Source: Rhabditophanes sp. KR3021
Taxonomy: Eukaryota; Nematoda; Chromadorea; Rhabditida; Alloionematidae
Assembly: GCA_963281155.1 (NCBI GenBank)
Contig: CAUJLY010000006.1
Span: forward strand, 4,960,001 to 5,024,000
DNA length: 64,000 nucleotides
Direction of reading: 5' to 3'
Every line of letters begins with the position of its first letter. The first letter of the stretch is position 1. The notes beneath the pieces are model-generated. The model did no database searches. It had not been told where the DNA came from and saw only the letters and a program-made list of their open reading frames with translations. Of this stretch, positions 54,727 to 64,000 are shown piece after piece. A program made the position numbers and the translations under genes.

Positions 54727-55490
54727 TCTTCGAACACTCAATGAAAACAGATTTAAAATACCAACAAGATATGCTTCTAAACAAAACGACTCTTGACCCA
54801 ACCTATTGTTCAATTACAGATTCCAGTTTTATTATTTAATTACAGATTATGAAAAATTTTAAAATAATTTTCTATTTTATTCCTTAATATATACAATTGT
54901 TTGAGAAAAATTTTATAGTTTCAATGAATCCCGCTTTTGAATAAACCAAATAATATTTATCTAATCAAATGAATGATCAACAGACTTCTGCCAAATTCTG
55001 TTTGATATTTAACAAACGCAACTACATAAATCCATTAATACATAACTTCATTATTATATAAATATACATTTATATTTCAAAGTTCACAATTACTTTTATT
55101 CACTTTGGCTTAAGGAGCCTTTTTCATTTAGTATAACGCTTCGTACAGTTTTGAAATAAACCTTTTTCTGACCCTTAAATGCCTTTTAATTATTTTAAAT
55201 AGTAAGAATTAAACATTTTGACAATCTTCATTCTTATATTATCGTGATTTATTATTTCATTATTTATGTTGATAAATAAACAAACATAAGTAAATAAAGA
55301 ATTATTATTATCGAGAGTTTATGTAAATACATTTTTAAAATTCTATTTTAAATGCATTATTTTCATTAGTAAAACACAAGAATGCAAATGAAATTATCAT
55401 ATATATTTTAGTTATTTTTGGTTCATCTTACATAAAAAATAGTTATTATAATATTCATAAATATTAATGTCACTACAAAATTACTGCTCT
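54727..55490. other. Spacer between convergent AP-2 mu and GPCR genes
   Basis: Contains the AP-2 mu 3' UTR with AATAAA at 54940-54945 and the 3' UTR of the reverse-strand GPCR. No further gene seen. Confidence 0.5.
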
Positions 55491-57150
55491 TTAAACTTGG
55501 TCATTGCACTTTAAAATCTCCAAAATTTGACTTCTTATATCATCGTTGTATTTGTAGTATATGAAAAGCCTGGTTGATGATGATAACACAAATAAGATTG
55601 ATGTCAGGTCGGAAGTTATATCGTAAGCCTCGCTGAACTCATTTCCATCGGCATTCTAAAATGTGAATATATTTGTCTGGGTAAATTTGAATAAAAAACA
55701 CACATTTTTAAATAGCAAGGCGTATGTTTATTTTCTGAACAATAAGAATATTAACTTACTAATAGAAGATGGTTTGCAAAGTTTTCTAAGTTGTAGAGGA
55801 TAAAGTTAAGGGAATTGCATGCCAAATATGAACTAATGATTACAACTGATGTCCTGATTGCACTTCTCAACCTTTGTTTCTCCCTTCTTTCTTCATTCTG
55901 CGCAACTTCAGTATTTTTGACCTAAAACGAATTTGGAAATCAAATTTAATTGTACGATTCATACCTGAACTAACAATGTTGTGTACATTAATGAACTTTG
56001 CCTTCTTGAAGCTTGCTGCCCTTGTCTATGCTTTTGAATGATCACGATGTTCAAGATGAGCAAAATGACAAAGGATACGAATGTATGTATGAACTGAAAA
56101 AGTTCAATTATTGTTAAATCGTTGGTGTATTTCCCAATTCATAATTATTATAGCTTCTGGCTATTGACAATTATAGGGATATTAATGTTTAAAGTACAAT
56201 TTAACATTTGTGCCACAAAAAAGTTTAAAATGAAAGAGGAAAGTTTAAAAACGGTTTTTATGAGTACTAGTTACAAGGAAATATTCATAAAACACTGTTA
56301 AGTGTGTTTTTTATTAGCTACCAAAACCCAATGTATTGTTAAAAATGCATTAGGTCCATCGCGCTTTTGGTAACACTGATTAAACTTACATTGATAAATA
56401 CATCCTGTATCCAGTATATTCGTTCATTACTAAGTGGTGTCTTCGTTAGGAACCATTTGGTAAATTCAGTACAATTGGGATTTATAACAACCGTAAATCC
56501 TCCAATTAAGGGAATTCGGCAAAGAATAATTATTGCCAATATGAGAACAACATTGAGTGCACGTCTGGAGCCACTGAAAGGAAATGAAGAGTCATTATTA
56601 TAGCAATTATTGGAAAAATATATTTATGATTACGTCTTAACAACGGGATTGATATTTGCAATACGCTCTAATCTTTCAGCAGTTGCAGCAATAATAATGT
56701 ATGGAATTGACATTTGAATAATTTTGGAAATCCAATTCACAAAAAAAACATATTCAGAGCATAGATCATATAGGAACGATAATTCGAAGTATTGGGAAAG
56801 TTTGTAATTTCCTAGCCAAACAATATAGGAAATGCACATTAAAAGATCAAGAATTGCGAGTACTACATAATAAAGAAAAGTAGTGATATTTCTTTTTTTC
56901 CTGAGAAATACATATAACAAAAATAAATTACTGCAAATTCCAATCATAGCTAAGACTGATCCAATTCTAAAGATATAAATTTGATGAGTATGTAGCAAAT
57001 GGATACTTACAGAGTAGATATTACCACATTAAATTTTGGTGGAGCATCGCATTCATTGTAGTTATTGTCCAGAAATTCATCTTGAAAGCCGGAATCGTTC
57101 ATGATTGAAGTGTAATTTAACCGGTCAGAACTATTTTTTGCCTTAAACAT
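55491..57150 (-). CDS. Rhodopsin-like G-protein-coupled receptor, nematode peptide-receptor type
   Basis: Six exons, 57150-57011, 56966-56634, 56573-56390, 56093-55965, 55921-55760 and 55655-55491, with matching phases and GT..AG borders, give 370 residues. A hydrophilic N-terminus with NSS and NYT glycosylation sites precedes seven hydrophobic segments. TM1 is IGSVLAMIGICSNLFLLYVF, with the conserved Asn. TM3 ends with AATAERLERI, so ERL stands in place of DRY. TM5 is FVSFVILLILNIVII. A basic third loop (NEERREKQRLRSAIRTSVV) leads into TM6, and TM7 has DLTSILFVLSSSTRLFIYY, close to the TM7 layout of nematode neuropeptide receptors. The ligand is unknown. The exon assembly was made by eye, but the completeness of the 7TM pattern supports it. 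Confidence 0.85.
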
Positions 57151-60100
57151 GTATATTCACATAAATATAGTCTATTTACACGTCGCGCACTATAATTGAA
57201 AGAAAGGGAGGACATGGTAAATAAATGTACATCATATATAAGGTTAAGAATGTAAAAGTTAAATTGAGATGAATGAAAAAGTTTTGAAGAAGCTAATCTG
57301 ACTTCATGATACTCGTATTTCTTCTTGTGTGTTTATTTGTTGCCAAAATATATTTATATGAATATGTGTATAATGTTCACTATCAGCGTTTGTGTGCGTA
57401 TAAGTATTGGAGAACGACCTACACTTGAACGAAATAGGGCTGGCATTCAAGTGGGACCAAATAACATAAACGGAAACGAGAAAATTTGGTGGCGTAAAAA
57501 AAATAATTTTTCAAAGATTGATATGCATATATATTATAAAGCCCCAAAAAAGTAACACATTTGTAGTTACAGTTGCGGAAAAACAATACCTCATTTTTAC
57601 TTTTATTTTTGCCAATGAGATTTTGATGATAAAGAATTGAATCTACGATAATAGTTATTTTTCGATATTTATACACTTAAACTTTCATAGTTTATGTAGT
57701 TCCTTGTCATTAATCCAATCAACTTCTAAACCATCAATTATAGCTACATTTTAAAAACATTAATTATTATTTTGTTGTATGTATTATCCTATTGTGACAA
57801 TGCCTAAACTAATACTCATTCATACTCTCTAAATATAAATTATTAAAAAATTTGATTTAGGGAGAAACGAAATATTATTTCAAATATCGCATTAAAGCTA
57901 TTCAGTTATTGAATAAAACATGGTTTAACACAAAGCTGGTTAAGTTGTCACTTTTGGAAAAAATATTAAGTTGGTTGGGGTTTAAAGTTCCATTATTTTA
58001 AACTTTCAGATTAATTCTGAGCTTCAAAAATTAAAAAATATTATACCGAAAAAGTACTAAACTGAAGTATGGCAGAGTTGCCTTTATTTTTGTAAATTAT
58101 GAAAAATTGCATTTTATGGTATTAACTGTTATTTAAAGTACAAAAAATAAATTATATTAAATGTCAATCTAAATGTAAACCAAAGGCTATATAAACGTAC
58201 GTACATCTTAAATCTTTCGTTATTATAGTCTTTTAAAAAATGACTACTTAAATTGATATATCTTAGAAGAGAATCAAAATTTAAGACTTGGGTAAATTCA
58301 TATTATATCCATGAATGTTAATGAAATAGTTGGAATAATTGAAATAATCTCAGGAAGTATCCACTATCAAAGAAATTTATAGGTTAAAAATAGTCACTCA
58401 CAAGAATAAATAATAGATTTTTTGTAAATGTGTCAAAGTTGAAGTCTATTAAATTAATTCAATATTAACTAGCATCCGAAAAATCTCGATTACACATTTC
58501 CACGTACAATTGTTAATAGCTTTTAAGTCATTTTTTGCAATGACCACTATGATATTTGTATAACCTCACAGTTAAACAAGCAAACATGTAAACAATTCGT
58601 TAAAATATTTAATCAGTTGTTTAAAGCGGCAATTTTGAAAGAGTGGAATTGCTGATAGCTTTATAATTATCTATACAATACATTTCAAATGTTTTGTGAT
58701 GGACTTCAAGTGCACTAACTTATTGTACTCATCAAATAGGCCTTCATTTTTTACAACCTTTTATCAATTAATAGGATGAATTGTTAAGCTTGTTCATCCC
58801 TGTCAGCATAATAATTCCTTAAAGTGAATATGAATTAGTATTTTCCAAATGGAAAGAAAAAATTCTTTCAAAGTGCTTTGAAAGTGTGTTAACATAGAAA
58901 CAATATTTTACAGTACTTATCATAAAAGTGTACATTTTATGTGTCTAAGCATAATATTATTAAAACAATACAAGTTGAGTGCGCAGAATAAAAATGCTTT
59001 CCATATCTTGCCAAAATGTGTTTAAAAAGAACGTCGCATTTTCCAAGGGTATCTATCAACAAATCTATTCCTCAATTAGTTAAACGATTTGTGCGATGAT
59101 TTGAACAAAATTTAAATAAAGCTTTTTTATTTTTAAATTGATAAAGAAAATATAGTTCACTTTGTTATCGGGGATTATAATACTTACCGGAAGATATCAT
59201 AAAAACAACTGTTGTGATATCTCAGTAAGATACATGTAAGTTGAAACATGTTAACACTACATTATTTCAGTAAATAATATATTCTATTAATTTTATTACT
59301 TTTCCTGTGCCACTTTGGCATCAAAAATTTAATTTTGATTGCCCTTTTTTACCAACAACAAAGCATTCCCTCATCAACTTTGACAATTAATGTCGAAGAA
59401 GCTATGTCATTAAATTATTTTATGTCTTTCATACATTACAAATAATTAAATTGTAAAATTATCTTGGAATGCTTTGTTTTATGGTATACTAAAGTTTGTT
59501 AACGCTTAATTATATTTTCCAATTAGAAAAGATTATAAAGATAAGAGAAATGGTCACTTGCCAACATAAGAAAACAACCGATTTTTGATAATGATATACG
59601 AAATGTATTTCGTTGTAGACTAAATTACTTGCAAGTTCATTTCCTTATTTATTTTCGGGATATTTGTATTTTAAAGGAAGTTTTTTTAGCTATGGTGGGC
59701 TTTGAAAAAATCCATTGAAGTTGATTCAAGAAGAAATAATTAGATCTCATATAATCAAAGACAAAAAGAGTCATGCTTTTAAAGTAAAAATAAATTTGTC
59801 TCCGAAAATACTTCTAGGCAAACATCCACACACGCAACTAAAACCATATTTTTAAGCAACTTAACTAGGATGTAAATTAATTTCAGCATAAAAACAATAT
59901 ATCCATTCAAATACAAATAGAACCTTAGAATTCATTCTAAAATTATTATTATTTATGGCAGAAATTTATCAAAATTACATGAATAAAAATATAAAAAAAG
60001 GATTATTTTTTTTAAAGATATACATAATTGTTCGGATATATAATAATAATATTAATAACAATTTATCCTTAATATAAAAATCAAAATGTTTTGCCACAAA

Positions 60101-60994
60101 ATGAATGATGAAAGCTCACATTGATGTGAACATTTATGAGTTTGGTTTGATGGCTAAAAAACAAAAAAAATTAATTTAAAGCAAAATGTGTTCTATCTTG
60201 TGCTTAACAAGTTCTTTTTTGTTAATGATATACTGCCGTTATTCCTTTAGGCATTTGTTTTTTCATATTTTGTATTCTGACTAGAGCCCATTTTTGGCTA
60301 TTAACTAAAATGCTTTCATTTAGTTGAAACTAATATTCGTAACACAAATCAGACGGTAAAATGTTATTTTGCGGTTAGTTGTTTTGAAAATGTAATGATA
60401 TCAATCATAACAATAGATATCAGCATTCCCGTAACTCAGTTGTGGTTTTAAATAGAAGCAGTATACTATCATCAGAAAGTTTTGATGTTTTCATTTAAGT
60501 TGAGTAAGGATGTTAAGAATATTAAAATCTAATTAAGATCCACCGTTTTTAAATGTAAATTAGTTTAATTAGAAGTATTTCTAGACAAACTACGACTGAA
60601 CAAAACTTTAGTTTGTTATGGATACCAGCATGTCTTTAAGAAGATTTACTTCTTGATTTTCCTCTAAAGTGGAATAAATCATCTCTTTTCTGTAATCAAA
60701 TTTGATAATCGTAAATGTCATATTTTGTTCATGAAACCAGTAGTTTGCTCGAGGAGAAATCCTACGAGGACAATCTCAATAACAGTGACAACAGTTAGAA
60801 TCATAACCGATCATTTATTGTAGATTATTAAAAAGATAAACATATAATATTATAAATGAAATTAAGCATGCACTAATTATTAATATTTAGATAAACAGGA
60901 CTTTTTACAGAACACAGATTCATCTTAACTAATTTTGATAGAATTTAAATATATAGTAAAGAAGTAATGGTTTAGCCTTTTTATTTCCCCCTTG
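57151..60994. other. Non-coding region
   Basis: About 3.8 kb of AT-rich sequence. Open frames are short and without family features. The first few hundred bases are the upstream region of the GPCR gene. A small inverted repeat (gatatca ... tgatatc) near 59195-59222 is the only structure I noted. Confidence 0.5.
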
Positions 60995-61174
60995 CAATCC
61001 TTTTGAATTTGTGGTTGAACTTGAACTTTCAGAAGAATTTTTTGGTGCACTTGCAATTAGAGATCAATCCTTTGACGAACTTGCAGTTCAAGAAGAATCC
61101 TTTGCTGTGCTTACAGCTTGAGAAGAACTCTTTGATGCACTTGCGATTCGAGAAGAACCCTTTGACGTACCCGC
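60995..61174 (-). repeat. 30-bp (10-codon) Ser/Ala-rich tandem repeats, decayed coding sequence
   Basis: Six units of exactly 30 bp on the reverse strand (61174-61145, 61144-61115, 61114-61085, 61084-61055, 61054-61025, 61024-60995), the last one weak. In one frame each reads like ASxSKxSSxx, for example ASASKSSSQA. Units 3 and 4 each carry a TGA stop in that frame. The fixed codon-multiple period shows these were once translated. They lie just downstream of the membrane-protein exon at 61209-61559 and one frameshift away from it. Confidence 0.65.
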
Positions 61175-61208
61175 AGATGAATACACATCAGTTCCACGTG
61201 GTCTAATT

Positions 61209-61559
61209 TTAGTACCCTTTGGTTCTTGTCATAAAATAAGCAGCAACTAAGAATAACCCTATCAATAGCATGATAGAAACGCCAATACTAATTCCCTGAT
61301 TATCGCCTTCACCAATACCACCCTTTCCAAAAATTAAATCGCTATCAGACCTACCAGACGCATGACAGATTCCTGTACATTCTCCAAGTTCAATTGGTAA
61401 AACATTAGTAGAACATTTGATTTCACGGGCGTCTGCTTGAGGAATTACAAATGGTTCAATTTCAGAAGGGGCATTCTTGTTTGTAATTACATTCCATTTA
61501 AAATACCACTTTAGTGCTAACATATTTTTAATCTTGTGAATATCGATAAAATAAAAACA
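61209..61559 (-). CDS. C-terminal exon of a single-pass membrane protein (partial)
   Basis: An exon opens at a tttcag acceptor (61560-61561) and stays open to TAA at 61209, about 116 codons. An ATG at 61523 could be an internal start. The encoded part has an extracellular-looking stretch with three cysteines (IKCSTN, GECTGICHA), a Gly/Asp-rich linker, one clear TM helix (about 23 residues, GVSIMLLIGLFLVAAYF) and a short basic tail, MTRTKGY. No signal peptide is present, so upstream exons are expected, but I could not identify them in 61562-63637. Shifting the frame by one at the tail gives a longer continuation (KIRPRGTDVYSSAG) leading into the Ser/Ala repeats. The present stop may therefore be a recent truncation. 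No family recognised. Confidence 0.5.
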   Translation of the reverse strand, partial: CFYFIDIHKIKNMLALKWYFKWNVITNKNAPSEIEPFVIPQADAREIKCSTNVLPIELGECTGICHASGRSDSDLIFGKGGIGEGDNQGISIGVSIMLLIGLFLVAAYFMTRTKGY

Positions 61560-61561
61560 CT

Positions 61562-63637
61562 GAAAATTTTAGTTTCTATTCTTTATAATACTATGTATAT
61601 AGAATCTTTTCTAAAAATGTTTCTTATTTTCTTCATTTGTGCAAATCATCAAGAAATAATTAATCTTTTAATTCTTCATGTTAGGTCAAAAAGTCAAGAT
61701 ATATACTTTCTTGAAAATTTGCTTATTATTATATGGAAAAACATTTTTGTAAACTAATAAAACCATAATGAGTAAATTTATTGTAATTTAGTATTGGAGA
61801 AAACTTTATTTATATACAAAACATCATTATAGTTAGATATGTATGTTGTTATAAGTTATGACCGTAAGAATTACACTTCATGTGAATGCTTAATATTAAA
61901 CAAATATATATCAGTATTAATAATTAAAGAAACAAAGATACCGCCTTGATGATAATTGGTAATCGTTCTTGATAGGAAAAATTAAAAAGTGTTTGGTGTT
62001 TTAAGCATTTGAATTTACAAAGTAAACTATGATGAAATAAACTATTTTCCAAAATATTCGGGATAATTTGTACAATATTTCCCTAATATTAATTCCGAAA
62101 TTCCACATCTTTGTAATTTGTCTGAAATATTTTGTCGCAAATTATTATAGTGCTCCTACAGAAAAGAGATACTAAATGTTTTTGATGATTCAGATACTAT
62201 GATACTTTGACTTTCGAACTAAATAAGGGTAATATTGAAAAAAGTATTTGGTTCCGAGGACAGCGGGTTTGAAGTCAAAAATATTGACATCTCCCAGGTT
62301 ACTCTGGGAATATGCCTTAAATTGGATTTCCGAAAAAGTATATTCTAGTTATAAAGCTAGAAAAAGAAGTATAACAACATATACTAATACTTCAATGAGT
62401 GTCAAAGTGGTTATCACACTGGGAAATTGGAAAGGAGGTAGGCCAGCTTGTTGGTATCAAAATGGAATTAATGCTTCTAAATTTTGACCATTTGGCAATG
62501 TTGCTGTATAAGATGACTAAAAATATAAATTTTGAGTTAAAACTGAATTTTGTGCGTAATGAGTATCAAAATCATTGCCTCATTCAAACAATTTAAGAAG
62601 CATATAGTTGATTTTGTAGGTGTCGCAATAATCTTCAAGCTGCATACCTTGCTTCTTACATTTTCAGCGTCATTTGGTAGTGATGGACTGTATAAGAGAG
62701 TTTAAATATTTGAAGTAATAAACACACAAAAAGGAAGCTTGAAAATCCTTTTGATCATTTATGATATGTAGAATTAAATTTTGTATCTGATATGAATTTT
62801 AAAAGCATTCCTACCAATGCAAGGAGAACTGGGGCTAATAAATAATATTTGAAGTTAAGGTTGATATTGAATATCCTGCAGAAACAACGTTGACTAAACT
62901 ACTGGTTCTAATGAAAAACGGAATTACTTCACAAACAAAGATATTATTCAATTTGAAAAACATCTTAAGAAATATATCCCCAGGACTGTTATAATCTTTA
63001 TTATATTTTATGAAACTGCAGTTTTAATTGATGATTTAGAATATTTGCGACATGATTATTTTCATCTTAACACAGACAATCATTATTTTATGTATAGTGA
63101 TAATATGCACTTCAAGTATTAATATTAACTAATATCAATATGTTAGTTGACAAAGATTATTCAAATATTGTGTAAAGTTAGATATATATTCTCAATTTAT
63201 GTTAAAAGAACCAAATTTAAATGACTTTTTGAATTCAAATAACAGTTTAAAATTAAAAATCAATTTATTACTCAATTGCTGCAGAAAATTCATCTATACC
63301 TACATTTCCTTTCATAAAATTGCGCGCAATTAGAATACATTACTTAAAATTTATTTTTATTGAAAATTGCATATAATAAACAATATAAAAAATCTTTTTA
63401 TCTTTACAACTCAAATGAATAGTAGTATTAAAGAAATATATTGCGCTGAACGGGAATTTATCAAATACATATGATATATCCATACCATTTATATATTGGA
63501 AAAATAAGCAATTTATTATCTATAAACTAAAATTGACAGCAACTTTGATTTGAAAGAGAATAAAAAACTGATTTATTGAAGGCACTTAAAGACTAAATTT
63601 AATTTTGCAATATTCATAGACATAGTTTTTATTCCAT
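61562..63637. other. Non-coding region with possible coding debris
   Basis: No intact gene. Parts of 62248-62490 and 62850-63000 have less AT-biased, codon-like sequence broken by stops, including a small perfect stem (cccag ... ctggg) near 62293-62308. This may be degraded transposon or gene material, but I recognise no family. Confidence 0.4.
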
Positions 63638-63835
63638 TTAGACTTCATCTTTTCCAATAAAATTTGTACTGATAGTAACTGCTGAAGTAGCAACCATGTA
63701 GAGAAGACCCATAGCGGCAAATAAGATGAGAACGTTAACAATAAGTATAAGACTGTTGGTGTCAAAATGCTTTTCAGCAGCTTCAACGAGTGATTGACGG
63801 CGTTTTGGAGTAGATCCTAATCTTTGATAATCCAT
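63638..63835 (-). CDS. Small single-pass membrane micropeptide (65 residues)
   Basis: A complete frame from ATG 63835 to TAA at 63638. The N-terminal 27 residues are hydrophilic and basic (MDYQRLGSTPKRRQSLVEAA). One strong TM helix follows (SLILIVNVLILFAAMGLLYMVA), then a short polar tail ending GKDEV. Codon use is clearly coding-like compared with the flanks, and the protein-like layout is sharp for so short a frame. RRQS is a good PKA-type site placed shortly before the TM helix, as in phospholamban-like regulators. That functional parallel is only a guess. It could also be one exon of a larger gene. No family recognised. Confidence 0.6.
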   Translation of the reverse strand: MDYQRLGSTPKRRQSLVEAAEKHFDTNSLILIVNVLILFAAMGLLYMVATSAVTISTNFIGKDEV

Positions 63836-64000
63836 TATCTTTATGTAATCAACTAAAAGTGTGATATAAGCTCTTTTTAAGAATAAACAAAAATATTTAT
63901 TATGAGATAACGTATAATGTTCAGTGGTTTAATCTAATTAACTTCAACGTAAATTAAAATATTTATCTATAATAAACAAGCTTTGTGTAACTTCTGCAAA
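63836..64000. other. Upstream region of the micropeptide gene, window end
   Basis: AT-rich, no feature seen. It probably contains the 5' UTR and promoter of the reverse-strand gene at 63638-63835. Confidence 0.4.

Noticed and set aside
57325..57676. Opposing 76- and 85-codon frames upstream of the GPCR
   Set aside because: They overlap on opposite strands, have poor composition and match no family.

Overview
The window is AT-rich animal nuclear DNA and almost certainly comes from a nematode. The strongest evidence is the muscle myosin heavy chain at 32032-40245, which follows C. elegans UNC-54 closely along its whole length, including the tail ending. Supporting evidence is a zinc-site-less ACE-like protein of the ACN-1 type, a T-type calcium channel, an LST-2 FYVE protein and AP-2 mu. 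Introns are mostly short (40-100 bp, GT..AG with TTTCAG/TTTTAG-like acceptors) and there are few per gene. This fits a clade IV, Strongyloides-like worm, but I do not assign a species.

Layout. 1-2790: no gene seen. 2791-4336 (+): Wnt ligand, Wnt5/CWN-2-like. 4651-13261 (-): seven-part Cav3/CCA-1 calcium channel, tail to tail with Wnt, with two mutually exclusive exons in the domain II turret. 13262-24459: about 11 kb with no recognisable gene. 24460-27524 (+): ACN-1-like protein. 27525-32031: non-coding, with a short tandem repeat upstream of myosin. 32032-40245 (+): UNC-54-type myosin in nine exons; two of its introns carry decayed antisense coding debris. 40899-42244 (-): RING1/RAWUL Polycomb-type protein. 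43620-43976 (+): elongin C. 44354-46147 (+): GPR180/TMEM145-type seven-TM protein. 46324-47598 (-): F-box protein. 48003-51202 (-): LST-2; its first intron holds, on the opposite strand, a broken gene with two GIY-YIG-like parts around a C2HC finger. 53125-54726 (+): AP-2 mu with a 9-nt microexon and a one-base frameshift. 55491-57150 (-): rhodopsin-like GPCR. 57151-61208: no gene seen apart from 10-codon repeats at 60995-61174. 61209-61559 (-): C-terminal exon of a membrane protein. 63638-63835 (-): a 65-residue single-pass membrane micropeptide.

The conserved genes are ordinary signalling, muscle and trafficking genes and do not form one pathway. The best candidates for something new are: (1) the decayed GIY-YIG / C2HC / GIY-YIG gene nested in lst-2, and a NUMOD1-like helix-turn-helix fragment nested in a myosin intron, which together suggest a homing-endonuclease-like element family in a nematode nuclear genome; (2) the alternative tri-cysteine and penta-cysteine turret exons of the calcium channel; (3) several single-base lesions in essential genes (myosin donor GA instead of GT; AP-2 mu +1 base). 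The third group may be assembly errors or real non-canonical expression. All exon joins were made by hand from reading frame, splice signals and family resemblance.
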